A stretch of DNA of 64,000 nt, taken from positions 1 through 64,000 of the forward strand of contig NZ_MSMP01000002.1 in the NCBI RefSeq assembly GCF_001936575.1. The letters are read 5' to 3'. This document shows, piece by piece, positions 27,371-35,724 of this stretch; position 1 is the stretch's first letter; every line of letters starts with the position of its first letter. The DNA comes from Tenacibaculum agarivorans. Its GTDB lineage: Bacteria; Bacteroidota; Bacteroidia; Flavobacteriales; Flavobacteriaceae. Made by a program: the position numbers and the translations under genes. The notes beneath the pieces are model-generated. The model saw only the letters and a program-made list of their open reading frames with translations. It had not been told where the DNA came from and made no database searches.

Positions 27371-27931
27371 ATGAGAAAACTATTCAAAATTGTATTAATT
27401 GTTTGTGTTGCTGTATTATGTGTGCAGTGTAGTGATGATAAATTTACTATAGCAAAAGGAAAAGTAGGACAAATCACTAAAGAAACGACAATGCAAGATT
27501 TAGATAAAATCTTTGCTAAAGACTCTATCGTAAAGATTTTAAGTGAAGGAGCTAAAGGAAATTATTATTTTCAAGACGATGATGAATATCAAATTTTTGA
27601 AAAAGGAGGGAAACATTTATTGACTGTAGTACCAAGAGAGCAGTTAGATTCTACTTCAACAATTAAAAGTATTGAAATTTTTGATGAACGATTTAAAACA
27701 GACAATGGATTAAACATTCATTCTTCTTTTAGAGATATTAATACCAATAATGCTATAAGTAAAATAGAAACTTCATTTAGTTCTGCAACGATATTTATAG
27801 ATGATTTAAACGCAACTATAGCCATCGATAAAGAAGAGTTAGGTTTAAAAGAATTCAATATGAAAAAAGTAAGTATTGAGCAAATTCCAGATTTAGCCAA
27901 AATGAAATCCTTTATTGTTTGGTTCAATTAA
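27371..27931 (+). CDS. Putative lipoprotein, unknown function
   Basis: 186 residues. A signal of about 19 residues ends in LCVQC, a lipobox with Cys20. The remainder is a mixed alpha/beta domain with no motif I recognise; it reads TKETTMQDLDKIFAKDSIV near 37-56, a pattern seen in small ligand-binding or inhibitor-like envelope proteins, but that is only an impression. It follows the HerA-like gene by 43 nt and ends in a terminator. Probably an envelope protein anchored to a membrane. Confidence 0.75.
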   Translation: MRKLFKIVLIVCVAVLCVQCSDDKFTIAKGKVGQITKETTMQDLDKIFAKDSIVKILSEGAKGNYYFQDDDEYQIFEKGGKHLLTVVPREQLDSTSTIKSIEIFDERFKTDNGLNIHSSFRDINTNNAISKIETSFSSATIFIDDLNATIAIDKEELGLKEFNMKKVSIEQIPDLAKMKSFIVWFN

Positions 27932-27940
27932 TAAAAAATT

Positions 27941-27966
27941 AAAATCCCGTTACCGGGATTTTTTAT
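27941..27966 (+). terminator. Rho-independent terminator
   Basis: AAAATCCCG, a 4-nt loop, CGGGATTTT and further T, ten bases behind the lipoprotein stop codon. Confidence 0.9.
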
Positions 27967-27996
27967 TGCAGTTAATTTATTCGTAATTATTAAACT

Positions 27997-28004
27997 TATA
28001 TTTG
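27997..28004 (+). promoter_or_regulatory. -7 promoter box of the CBS-like gene
   Basis: TATATTTG fits TAnnTTTG and lies 23 nt before the ATG at 28028, behind a terminator; no clear TTG at the -33 position. Confidence 0.5.
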
Positions 28005-28027
28005 CAGACCGAAACAAACAAATCAAC

Positions 28028-29008
28028 ATGGAATACGCAAAGAATATACTTGAAACTATTGGTAACACACCTTTGATAAAGATTAATGCATTAGCAGAGG
28101 AATTACCATGTTTAGTTTTAGCCAAATATGAAACATTTAACCCGGGAAATTCAGTTAAAGATCGTATGGCTTTAAAAATGGTAGAAGATGCTGAGGCAGA
28201 CGGAAGATTAAAACCTGGTGGAACCATAATAGAAGGTACCTCTGGTAATACTGGAATGGGGTTAGCTTTAGCTGCTATAGTGAAGGGGTACAAGTGTATT
28301 TTTGTGATGGCTGATAAGCAAAGTAAAGAAAAGATTGACATATTAAAAGCAGTAGGAGCTGAGGTAGTAGTTTGTCCAACAAATGTTGAACCAGATGATC
28401 CTAGAAGTTACTATTCAGTATCAAAAAGGATGGCTGAAGAAACTGAAAATGCGTGGTATGTAAATCAATATGATAATCCAAGTAATGCCATAGGTCATTA
28501 CGAAAGTACTGGACCTGAGATTTGGGAACAAACTAAAGGAAAAATTACTCATTTTATTGTTGGAGTAGGTACAGGAGGAACAATTTCAGGAGTTGGTAAG
28601 TATTTGAAAGAACAAAATCCAGATGTAAAAGTTTGGGGAATTGATACGTATGGATCTGTATTTAAAAAATATCATGAAACAGGTATTTTTGATGAGAATG
28701 AAATTTATCCATATGTAACAGAAGGAATAGGAGAAGATATTTTACCTAAAAACGTAAATTTTGACATTATAGATGGGTTCACTAAGGTAACAGATAAAGA
28801 TGCTGCCGTATACACTCAGTTATTAGCTAAAAAAGAAGGGATGTTTTTAGGAAACTCTGCAGGAGCTGCAATGAAAGGAGTGCTACAATTAAAAGAACAT
28901 TTTACTAAAGATGATGTTGTGGTAGTGTTATTTCATGATCACGGAAGTAGATATGTAGGTAAGATGTTTAATGACGATTGGATGCGTGAAAAAGGATATA
29001 TAGAATAA
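28028..29008 (+). CDS. PLP-dependent cysteine synthase / cystathionine beta-synthase-like enzyme
   Basis: 326 residues, fold type II PLP enzyme. Lys44 in NPGNSVKDR should carry PLP; SGNTGMGLA is the substrate carboxylate loop and GVGTGGTISG binds the cofactor phosphate. The C-terminal HDHGSRYVGKMFNDDWM is the hallmark of cystathionine beta-synthases rather than of plain CysK. It ends right after that motif, so the regulatory CBS-pair (Bateman) domain of larger homologues is absent. The likely reaction joins serine or a serine ester with homocysteine or sulfide; which one cannot be told from sequence. It stands alone behind a terminator. Confidence 0.88.
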   Translation: MEYAKNILETIGNTPLIKINALAEELPCLVLAKYETFNPGNSVKDRMALKMVEDAEADGRLKPGGTIIEGTSGNTGMGLALAAIVKGYKCIFVMADKQSKEKIDILKAVGAEVVVCPTNVEPDDPRSYYSVSKRMAEETENAWYVNQYDNPSNAIGHYESTGPEIWEQTKGKITHFIVGVGTGGTISGVGKYLKEQNPDVKVWGIDTYGSVFKKYHETGIFDENEIYPYVTEGIGEDILPKNVNFDIIDGFTKVTDKDAAVYTQLLAKKEGMFLGNSAGAAMKGVLQLKEHFTKDDVVVVLFHDHGSRYVGKMFNDDWMREKGYIE

Positions 29009-29014
29009 TCTGGA

Positions 29015-29491
29015 ATGACATACTCGAAAAATAATTTTAAAAGTCCCCATATATTTTTGTTTTGGGGACTTTTTGTTGTATTGGATATTGGTTTAATAAC
29101 GAATTATGTTCTCACAGAAAAACATGATCTTCTTTACCTTATAGGCATAGTATCATTTTTTCTAATACTACTGTATATCATTGGTTTTATGACTAAAATA
29201 ACGATTGATGCTAAAGGTGTTCATTATAAGTCAATATTTAAAAGCTATTCTATGAAATGGAGTGAGATAAAAACTATAGAAGTATATAGACTTAACAAGT
29301 ATTTTCTCACAATTGAAAAGCCTGAAAATTATGACAAGTTTAGTTTGTTAGGGCAGAAGTTTATTTATTTCTCTTCAAAAGAGAATCATATACCTAATAA
29401 AACAGAGAAAATGTCATCGCAGTTCATAAGTTTACATTGGAGAAAAGAAGTTTGGGATGAAGTACATAAGTATATCTTAATTAAAAAATAG
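29015..29491 (+). CDS. Small membrane protein with PH-like domain, unknown function
   Basis: 158 residues. Two hydrophobic segments (about 13-32 and 39-60) form a hairpin, and the remainder (from ITIDAKGVHYKSIFKSYSM) reads like the bacterial PH (bPH/YcxB-type) fold: strand-rich, with WSEIKTIEVY in the middle and a final helix WRKEVWDEVHKYI. It starts 6 nt behind the CBS-like gene and is probably co-transcribed with it; a terminator follows. No function can be assigned. Confidence 0.7.
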   Translation: MTYSKNNFKSPHIFLFWGLFVVLDIGLITNYVLTEKHDLLYLIGIVSFFLILLYIIGFMTKITIDAKGVHYKSIFKSYSMKWSEIKTIEVYRLNKYFLTIEKPENYDKFSLLGQKFIYFSSKENHIPNKTEKMSSQFISLHWRKEVWDEVHKYILIKK

Positions 29492-29520
29492 TGATTAAGA
29501 GTTCTTAATATTATAAAATT

Positions 29521-29549
29521 CAAAAGCCACCTTACTAAGGTGGCTTTTG
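29521..29549 (+). terminator. Rho-independent terminator
   Basis: A 13-bp perfect stem (CAAAAGCCACCTT and complement) with a 3-nt loop, 29 nt behind the stop codon at 29491. The T run after it is interrupted. Confidence 0.8.
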
Positions 29550-29720
29550 TTAATCAACTAATTCAAATAATTTACACAATGAAAACACTGTTTCTAACAA
29601 TGTGTTTTCAATATTTATGCCAAAATTATTAATTATAACCGTACATAAAAGCTTTTATTGTATAGTTTACAATTTTTTAACATCAAAAAATGTACTTGTT
29701 AAGAAATCTACAATTTAATA

Positions 29721-30596
29721 TTAGCTTGCGTGTTTGTGTGCTTTATATGATGATCTTACTAAGGCTCCACTTTCTACATACATGAATCCCATTTCTTTAC
29801 CTATCTCTTCGTATTTTTTGAATTGATCTGGTGTGATGAATTGTTTTACCGGTAAATGTTTTTTAGTAGGTTGTAAATATTGACCTATAGTAATAACATC
29901 TAAGCCAACATTTCTCAAATCAGTCATAGTTTGTATTACCTCATCTTCTGTCTCTCCTAAACCTAACATAATACCAGATTTAGTACGCATTCCATTTTCT
30001 TTTAAGTATTGTAATACACCTAAGCTTCTGTCATATTTTGCTTGAATCCTAACTTCACGAGTCAATCTTCTTACAGTTTCCATATTGTGAGAAATAACTT
30101 CAGGGTGCACTTCAATAATACGATCTATTAATTTTGTGTTTCCTTGAAAATCTGGAATTAATGTTTCTAGTGTAGTATTTGGGTTTGTTCTTCTAATAGC
30201 CTGCACTGTTTCTGCCCAAATTATAGAACCACCGTCTTTTAAATCATCACGATCTACAGAAGTGATTACAGCATGTTTTATTTGCATAATCTTAATAGAG
30301 CGCGCTACTTTTTCAGGTTCATCCCATTCAACAGTTTCTGGCCTACCTGTTTTTACACCACAAAAACCGCAAGATCTAGTACAAATATTACCTAAAATCA
30401 TAAAAGTAGCAGTTCCTTCACCCCAACATTCTCCCATGTTAGGACAACTACCACTAGTACAAATGGTATTTAACTTATATTTATCTACTAAGCCTCTAAG
30501 CTCTGTGTATTTTTTTCCAACAGGTAATTTAACACGTAACCATTTTGGTTTCTTTACTCTTTCTTGAGTAGGAGGTGTAGCTAAACTTTCTGACAT
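29721..30596 (-). CDS. lipA: Lipoyl synthase
   Basis: 291 residues. It inserts two sulfur atoms into protein-bound octanoyl groups to form the lipoyl cofactor. Both iron-sulfur motifs are intact: the auxiliary cluster [12 protein letters not shown] (C-x4-C-x5-C) and the radical-SAM cluster CTRSCGFC (C-x3-C-x2-C). The family's C-terminal RSSYKA is present, with its Ser ligand. A -7 box TAAATTTG is at 30625-30618 on the minus strand, 22 nt before the start, suggesting its own promoter even though the next gene upstream ends 45 nt away. Confidence 0.97.
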   Translation of the reverse strand: MSESLATPPTQERVKKPKWLRVKLPVGKKYTELRGLVDKYKLNTICTSGSCPNMGECWGEGTATFMILGNICTRSCGFCGVKTGRPETVEWDEPEKVARSIKIMQIKHAVITSVDRDDLKDGGSIIWAETVQAIRRTNPNTTLETLIPDFQGNTKLIDRIIEVHPEVISHNMETVRRLTREVRIQAKYDRSLGVLQYLKENGMRTKSGIMLGLGETEDEVIQTMTDLRNVGLDVITIGQYLQPTKKHLPVKQFITPDQFKKYEEIGKEMGFMYVESGALVRSSYKAHKHAS

Positions 30597-30641
30597 TTTC
30601 TATATAAATTTGAAATACAAATTTACGAAGAAATGTTTGTT

Positions 30642-31097
30642 TTATTGCATAATATCGAGTTCTGTAGCTTTATCAATAGCTAATTGAAGTGCAGTATCAT
30701 CAGATTTAATAACATTAACCAATCTTCCGATCTTTTCTAAATCATCTTTATTACTAGCCCAAAAGGTAACTCCAGTAACTTCTACTTTCATTTCAAAAGA
30801 TTCTATAAGGTTATTTTCACAAGCTTGAAAGGCACCATAAATAATACCTAACCATGAAGGTCCACCACCATGATAACCTGCGGCTTGTAGATCCTTGGCA
30901 ATAGAATCATCGCTATAGATGTCATGAAAATCATATCTAAACCTATTGCCCTCTTCTTGGAGCTTACCAATCATTTTAATACTGGTGTCTGAAAGTGCAT
31001 TTTTAAGTTTATCTACTTGAGCGAATGATTGTTGTAGCGAGAAAAAAAAGCATGTTACAGCTAAAAGTAATTTGAATGTTGTTTTTTTATTTTGCAT
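30642..31097 (-). CDS. Secreted protein of unknown function, Imm51-like pattern
   Basis: 151 residues with a clear signal peptide (cleavage near SFAQ). The central GYHGGGPSWLGIIYGAF followed by acidic and alternating segments recalls the GY-x-G-x-G-x-x-W core of immunity protein family Imm51, but this is only pattern memory and no toxin gene is next to it. A TAAATTTG box lies on the minus strand at 31157-31150, about 52 nt upstream. It precedes lipA in the same direction. Treat the function as unknown. Confidence 0.65.
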   Translation of the reverse strand: MQNKKTTFKLLLAVTCFFFSLQQSFAQVDKLKNALSDTSIKMIGKLQEEGNRFRYDFHDIYSDDSIAKDLQAAGYHGGGPSWLGIIYGAFQACENNLIESFEMKVEVTGVTFWASNKDDLEKIGRLVNVIKSDDTALQLAIDKATELDIMQ

Positions 31098-31222
31098 TCT
31101 ATATAATATTGGGGTCTTTTTGATTGAATAGAACTAACCAAAAAGCGTGCAAATTTAATTTTTTTCCGCTTTTTTTTGCTTTTTTTTAACGTTTATTTTT
31201 TAAATTAATGATTTTTAGTACT

Positions 31223-32434
31223 TTAAATTGTGTTTAAAATATACCAAAAACTAAAAGCAAGTAAGAAAATAAAACCTAAGCCACTTAATATTTTCAAACT
31301 TATTGATGGTTGAAATTGTTTTGGTGTATGTTTACTCGTAATCAATTTATAATTTAGAAAAGCGAAAATAGGTGCCGTTAAAAAGGAGAATATTGTGGCT
31401 ATTTTAACTAAAGTAAGCATGTTACTTCTAAAAAAAGTGAGTATAATACAAGTACCTATGCCTAGGAATAGAATCCAAACCCAATAATTGAATCTAGGAA
31501 TATTAAATAATGTAGCACTTCTTTCCATAGCTCTTGGAGAAGCATCTAAAGTGGTAATGGTAGTACTCAGCATGGTTGTAAAAGCAGCTATACCAATAAT
31601 TACTTTAGCATAACTTCCGAGATTTTTGGTATACAAATCTATAAGCTGGGTAGCAAACTTTCCTCCACTAGGAGAGAAAGTTTCACCTGATGTGAACATA
31701 ACGAGAGCCCCAAGTGTAATAAAGCATATACCTAAGCATAAAGTTCCTATATAACCTACATTAAAATCGAAGATGGATTTTTTTACAGAAACTTCTCCAT
31801 CTTTTCTTTTTTCAATAGACCATAATGAATGCCAAATAGAAATGTCTAAAGGCGCAGGCATCCATCCTAAAAATGCAATAAGAAAGGTGATTTCTACACT
31901 ATTTTTGGGAAGTATTTGTTGAAAAGAAAAAGAGGCTTCATTTTTAAAAATAGCCATAGATACCGCTAATAAAGTACTTATGGTTAGAAAAAGAATAATA
32001 TACTTGATAAATTTATCTAAGAATTTATATTTTCCTAAGATTAAAATCAAAAGGCAAAATACTAATAGAATATATGACCATAGGATTAAATTATCCGTAA
32101 AACCAAATAACTGAACAGCTAACCCAGCAGTTACCATGGTTACCGCAGCTTGTATGGTAAACATGTTAATTAAGTTAACTACAAAATAAAGATACAAATA
32201 ACCTTTACCTAATTTATGATATCCATCAAGTAAGCTTTCACCAGTAGCAGAAGCATATTGAGGGCCAAATCGAAAAAAAGGATATTTGAATAAGTGTACT
32301 ACTAAAATAGCCCAAAGTAATCCAAAACCATAATCAGCACCAGCTCTGGTTGACTGTACTAAATGTGAAACCCCTATGGCAGCTCCGGCAAATAATAATC
32401 CTGGTCCTAAGTTATGGAGTAAAGATTTTTTCAT
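31223..32434 (-). CDS. Nramp-related divalent metal transporter, non-canonical metal site
   Basis: 403 residues with about eleven membrane segments. The start GPGLLFAGAAIGVSHLVQSTRAG and the overall layout place it in the Nramp (SLC11-like) superfamily. The two signature metal-binding motifs are not canonical: in segment 1 the DPGN is replaced by GVSH, and in segment 6 the MPH is replaced by MPAPLD. Relatives lacking these motifs transport other substrates, for example Mg2+ in the NRMT group, so I would not call it a Mn/Fe importer. Its ATG overlaps the sigma-factor stop by 4 nt (ATGA), so both come from one message. Confidence 0.82.
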   Translation of the reverse strand: MKKSLLHNLGPGLLFAGAAIGVSHLVQSTRAGADYGFGLLWAILVVHLFKYPFFRFGPQYASATGESLLDGYHKLGKGYLYLYFVVNLINMFTIQAAVTMVTAGLAVQLFGFTDNLILWSYILLVFCLLILILGKYKFLDKFIKYIILFLTISTLLAVSMAIFKNEASFSFQQILPKNSVEITFLIAFLGWMPAPLDISIWHSLWSIEKRKDGEVSVKKSIFDFNVGYIGTLCLGICFITLGALVMFTSGETFSPSGGKFATQLIDLYTKNLGSYAKVIIGIAAFTTMLSTTITTLDASPRAMERSATLFNIPRFNYWVWILFLGIGTCIILTFFRSNMLTLVKIATIFSFLTAPIFAFLNYKLITSKHTPKQFQPSISLKILSGLGFIFLLAFSFWYILNTI

Positions 32435-33000
32435 GAATCACTATCTTTTATAATTTCAGCTAGCAATTTTTTTGCTCTTAAGAGTTTAACTTTAACGTTG
32501 GTTACAGGTTCATTGATTTGTTCAGCAATTTCCTTATAACTCAATTCTTGAAAGAAACGAAGATGAATTACTTCTTGGTACTTAGATTTAAGTTTTTTTA
32601 TATCTCTAAGAAGCTTTGCTAAGTTTTGTTCGGTAATAATTTTATCTTCAGGAGAAGGAGCATCATCTATAATACCATACATCTTTTCCTTTTCTTCTTC
32701 AGTAGATTTTAATTCAATAGAAGATTTTCGTTTTCGAAGTAAATCCTGATATACATTTTTAGATATTGCTATTAACCAAGTATTAAACTGATACTCTTCA
32801 TTAAATGAGTGTATTTTAGTAAAAGCTTTAGCAAATGTTCTTATGGTAATATCTTCCGCATCATTTTCATTACCAGTATTTTTCAATTGATATCCATAAA
32901 CACTAGACCAAAAAGTGTCTAATAAATAATTAAAAGAAGGTTGATTACCTTCTTTGGCTTGTTCTATATGTAATAGGATATCTTTTTTTATGGAAGAAAT
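32431..33000 (-). CDS. ECF-type RNA polymerase sigma factor, no standard start codon
   Basis: Regions 2 and 4 of a sigma-70 ECF factor are visible: NENDAEDITIRTFAKAF (region 2.2), FNTWLIAISKNVYQDLLRK (2.4), and the region-4 helix-turn-helix QELSYKEIAEQINEPVTNVK. The first ATG/GTG/TTG in frame is the TTG at 32886, but region 2.1 clearly continues upstream (KKDILLHIEQAKEGNQ, SFNYLLDTFWSSVYGYQL). That part is open only to 33003, just after two in-frame TAA, and contains no ATG, GTG, TTG or CTG. The start is therefore probably ATT (33000) or ATA (32991), perhaps by reinitiation after the Cys-rich gene. I give the ATT version (189 codons). No anti-sigma gene is adjacent. Confidence 0.85.
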   Translation of the reverse strand: MSSIKKDILLHIEQAKEGNQPSFNYLLDTFWSSVYGYQLKNTGNENDAEDITIRTFAKAFTKIHSFNEEYQFNTWLIAISKNVYQDLLRKRKSSIELKSTEEEKEKMYGIIDDAPSPEDKIITEQNLAKLLRDIKKLKSKYQEVIHLRFFQELSYKEIAEQINEPVTNVKVKLLRAKKLLAEIIKDSDS

Positions 33001-33006
33001 TTTTTA

Positions 33007-33201
33007 TTAATGTTCGTTACATGTATCGAATTGATCTGGAGTTTTTCCACAGAAACCACAAGCTTCTCCCGATTTATTTAGCATTGGGTTTTGGCTAGCG
33101 CAAGTACCTGCAAATTCTCCATCTTTTTTAGCCCAAATTTTTATTGCTATTCCAGCAAAAGCAAAAGCTAATAATCCAATTGTTACTAATACTAATTTCA
33201 T
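33007..33201 (-). CDS. Small Cys-rich membrane or secreted protein
   Basis: 64 residues. One hydrophobic segment (about 3-22, LVTIGLLAFAFAGIAI) is followed by a short domain with four cysteines: GTCASQNP, then ACGFCGK, then DTCNEH. The pattern suits metal binding or disulfide formation. Short proteins of this type occur next to ECF sigma factors in Flavobacteriia. It ends with TAA TAA, and the sigma-factor frame continues in the same reading frame right after. With the sigma factor and the Nramp-related transporter it forms a three-gene unit, suggesting a part in metal or redox sensing (inference). Confidence 0.75.
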   Translation of the reverse strand: MKLVLVTIGLLAFAFAGIAIKIWAKKDGEFAGTCASQNPMLNKSGEACGFCGKTPDQFDTCNEH

Positions 33202-33250
33202 AAAAAAAATTTAACGCTACAAAGATAATGAAAACTAATTTTTTAAAACA

Positions 33251-33283
33251 ATTGTGACTTTTTAAAAAAAGCAGTGTCACAAT
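33251..33283. promoter_or_regulatory. Inverted repeat upstream of a mini-gene
   Basis: ATTGTGAC (33251-33258) and GTCACAAT (33276-33283), 8-bp perfect arms with a 17-nt spacer, lie in the 112-nt gap between the divergent Cys-rich gene and the 45-aa ORF. The wide spacing and the TGTGA/TCACA arms recall CRP/FNR-type half-sites, which normally are closer together. Possible operator. Confidence 0.35.
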
Positions 33284-33313
33284 AGTGTAATTAAACAGTA
33301 AAATCCACTTAAG

Positions 33314-33451
33314 ATGAAAGAAATAACTACTACAATATTCAAAAGTCTAGATAAATTAATAGGTTTTATAACTGAAGAATATAACAGAGAATTGAAACCT
33401 AATTATATTAAAGTAGAAAGTAGATCAAGAAAAAATAGAATGAATCGTTAG
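33314..33451 (+). CDS. Small basic protein (45 aa), unknown function
   Basis: ATG at 33314, TAG at 33449-33451. The peptide starts with an amphipathic helix (TIFKSLDKLIGFITEEYN) and ends strongly basic (SRSRKNRMNR). Codon use is like the neighbours', and a terminator hairpin lies 45 nt behind it, so it is probably an independent transcript. It could be a small DNA- or RNA-binding or regulatory protein; the sequence shows no family. Confidence 0.55.
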   Translation: MKEITTTIFKSLDKLIGFITEEYNRELKPNYIKVESRSRKNRMNR

Positions 33452-33496
33452 TTTTTTCTTGCAAATATATTTTCATTGTCCCTGATTAATCATAAT

Positions 33497-33534
33497 AAAT
33501 GCAGCTGAATTATAGTTAGTTGCATTTTTTTTTT
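33497..33534 (+). terminator. Terminator of the 45-aa mini-gene
   Basis: AAATGCA and TGCATTT arms, extended by two further pairs past a mismatch, followed by ten T. Confidence 0.75.
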
Positions 33535-33601
33535 GTACTTTTTTGAATAAAATATTAAACCTTTCTATTCTCCGAAAGTCTAAGTTATAAATTTTATATT
33601 T

Positions 33602-34924
33602 ATGAGATTTCTATTTTCCCCAATGATAGCGATCGCTATTATACTTACATCATGTAGTAAAGATAGTGTTGATACTACAAATACTCCGTCAGAAGAGGTA
33701 CCACAATCTACTAAGCCTAATATATTACTAATTATAGCAGATGATATGGGTTTAGATGCTACGCCCGGATATAATATCGGGAGTATAAAACCAAAGATGT
33801 CAAATCTTGAAAGTATGGTATCAAATGGTGTTAAATTTGAAAACTTGTGGTCGTATCCAACATGTACTCCAACAAGATCAAGTATTTTAACAGGAAAGTA
33901 TGGATTTAGAACAGGAGTAAAGAAAGTAGATGATGAATTATCAACTACAGAAACTTCAATTCAACAATATTTAAAAGATAATGGAACTGGTTATAAAAAT
34001 GCGGTTATTGGAAAATGGCATTTGTCTAGAGACGCTAGCCATCCAAATCAATTAGGAGTAGATTATTATGCAGGTTTACTGAATGGCGCTGTAACTTCTT
34101 ATTGGGATTGGACTTTAACAGAGAATGGAATACAAAATAATTCAACAGAATATACCACAACTAAATTCACAGATTTAGCCATAGATTGGGTGAAAGATCA
34201 AGATTCACCTTGGTTTTTGTGGTTAGCTTACAATGCTCCTCATACACCATTTCATTTACCACCAACAGAATTACATTCACAAGGAAGTTTACCTACAGAT
34301 GAAGCAAGTATAAATGCTAATCCAATACCGTATTATATGGCAATGCTAGAAGCTATGGATTCTGAAATTGGACGATTATTAAATTCTATGTCACAAGAGC
34401 AAAGAGATAATACTATTATTGTTTTCGTGGGAGATAATGGAACCCCAAATCAAGTAGCTCAAGAATATAGAAATAGAAGAGTTAAAGGAACAGTTTATCA
34501 AGGAGGAATAAATGTACCTATGATCATTTCAGGAAAAAATGTGACACGATTTGGAGCTACCGAAGAAGCATTACTAAATACTACAGATTTATTTTCTACC
34601 ATAGCAACTCTAGCAGGTGTAAGTGTAAATTCAATTAACGATAGTAATAGCTTTGAAAGTTTACTTCAAAATTCATCCTCAAGTCCTGTACGAGAATATG
34701 CATATACAGAAGTAGGAAGTGATACAGGATTAGATGATGTTACTATTCGTAATGCAACACATAAGTACATACTTTTTGCAGACGGTACTGAAGCATTATT
34801 TGATATGTCTAATGATGCTTTTGAGACAGCCAACCTTTTGCAAGATAACCAATTACCACTAAGCTCAACCAATGAATCTCAACTTAATATTTTAAAACAA
34901 GCAATTATCAATTTAAAGAATTAA
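33602..34924 (+). CDS. Sulfatase-family lipoprotein
   Basis: 440 residues. Lipobox LTSC with Cys18. The sulfatase fold opens with PNILLIIADDMG, whose Asp pair binds calcium, and has the formylglycine motif C88-T-P-T-R (in YPTCTPTRSSILTGKYG). Later come GKWHLS and FVGDNGTPNQ, the latter with the second metal-binding Asp-Asn. It should cleave sulfate esters, maybe of algal or host polysaccharide, in the periplasm or at the cell surface; a maturase would have to convert Cys88. It is the first of four lipoprotein genes spaced 2, 0 and -17 nt, and no glycoside hydrolases or SusCD pair lie nearby, so it is not part of a polysaccharide utilisation locus in this window. Confidence 0.9.
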   Translation: MRFLFSPMIAIAIILTSCSKDSVDTTNTPSEEVPQSTKPNILLIIADDMGLDATPGYNIGSIKPKMSNLESMVSNGVKFENLWSYPTCTPTRSSILTGKYGFRTGVKKVDDELSTTETSIQQYLKDNGTGYKNAVIGKWHLSRDASHPNQLGVDYYAGLLNGAVTSYWDWTLTENGIQNNSTEYTTTKFTDLAIDWVKDQDSPWFLWLAYNAPHTPFHLPPTELHSQGSLPTDEASINANPIPYYMAMLEAMDSEIGRLLNSMSQEQRDNTIIVFVGDNGTPNQVAQEYRNRRVKGTVYQGGINVPMIISGKNVTRFGATEEALLNTTDLFSTIATLAGVSVNSINDSNSFESLLQNSSSSPVREYAYTEVGSDTGLDDVTIRNATHKYILFADGTEALFDMSNDAFETANLLQDNQLPLSSTNESQLNILKQAIINLKN

Positions 34925-34926
34925 TT

Positions 34927-35724
34927 ATGAGAAATATGAATAAATTTTTAGTTTACAGTCTACTAGCTTTAAGTATTGCGTGCTCATCAGATGATGATAC
35001 TGTTAATAACGGGAATGATGATCAACAAAGTAACGATGATCAGCAAGATAATAGTGATCCACAAACATATGATATAACGCCTATATTATCTAAATTTGAT
35101 AATGTACCAGGTTTATCTTATGCGATAAGGGGAAATGTTGTAGAAATAACCACAGATGACTTACCAAATCATGGAAGTCCTTATTGGGATCAAAGTCATC
35201 CTATGTATGAAGCGTATAATGGAGATAATCCAGACTGGAGAATAAATCCTAATATGATAGAAACTCAGAATTTTACATTCACAATTCCTTTAAATCCAGA
35301 AGAAGCAACTAACAAAGAAGCAACATCTTTAGGAGCTATGGGAGTGTCAGTAAATGGCGTTGTTTTTTATAATCAATATGCTGGCCCAGATAATCAACCT
35401 TTGACAAGTGAGATTAATTCTTTTGATCAGTATTTAGGACATCCAGACGGAGGAGGAAGATATCATTATCATATTGAGCCTACTTTTTTAACCAATACTT
35501 TAGGAAAGTCAGGATTTCTAGGGCTATTAGCAGATGGTTTCCCTGTTTATGGACCTGAGGAAAATGGTGGCCCTGTTACTAATGAAGATTTAGATGAATA
35601 TCATGGTCATGAAGGTGTAACAGATGATTTTCCAAATGGAATTTATCACTATCATATTACTTCTGAGGCTCCTTACATTAATGGAAATGGCTTTTTTGGT
35701 ACGCCAGGTAATATTTCTCGATAA
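34927..35724 (+). CDS. YHYH-domain lipoprotein
   Basis: 265 residues. Lipobox SIAC with Cys19, then a low-complexity Asp/Asn/Gln linker (about 20-48). The rest is a YHYH-family domain with two copies of the name motif, GGGRYHYHIEP near 180 and NGIYHYHIT near 240, and FPVYGPEENGG between them. The His-rich motifs suggest metal binding, but the family has no established function. It follows the sulfatase gene by 2 nt. Confidence 0.85.
   Translation: MRNMNKFLVYSLLALSIACSSDDDTVNNGNDDQQSNDDQQDNSDPQTYDITPILSKFDNVPGLSYAIRGNVVEITTDDLPNHGSPYWDQSHPMYEAYNGDNPDWRINPNMIETQNFTFTIPLNPEEATNKEATSLGAMGVSVNGVVFYNQYAGPDNQPLTSEINSFDQYLGHPDGGGRYHYHIEPTFLTNTLGKSGFLGLLADGFPVYGPEENGGPVTNEDLDEYHGHEGVTDDFPNGIYHYHITSEAPYINGNGFFGTPGNISR

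Noticed and set aside
29581..29609. Hairpin GAAAACAC/GTGTTTTC as the lipA terminator
   Set aside because: No T run follows on the minus strand, and it is more than 100 nt from the lipA stop.
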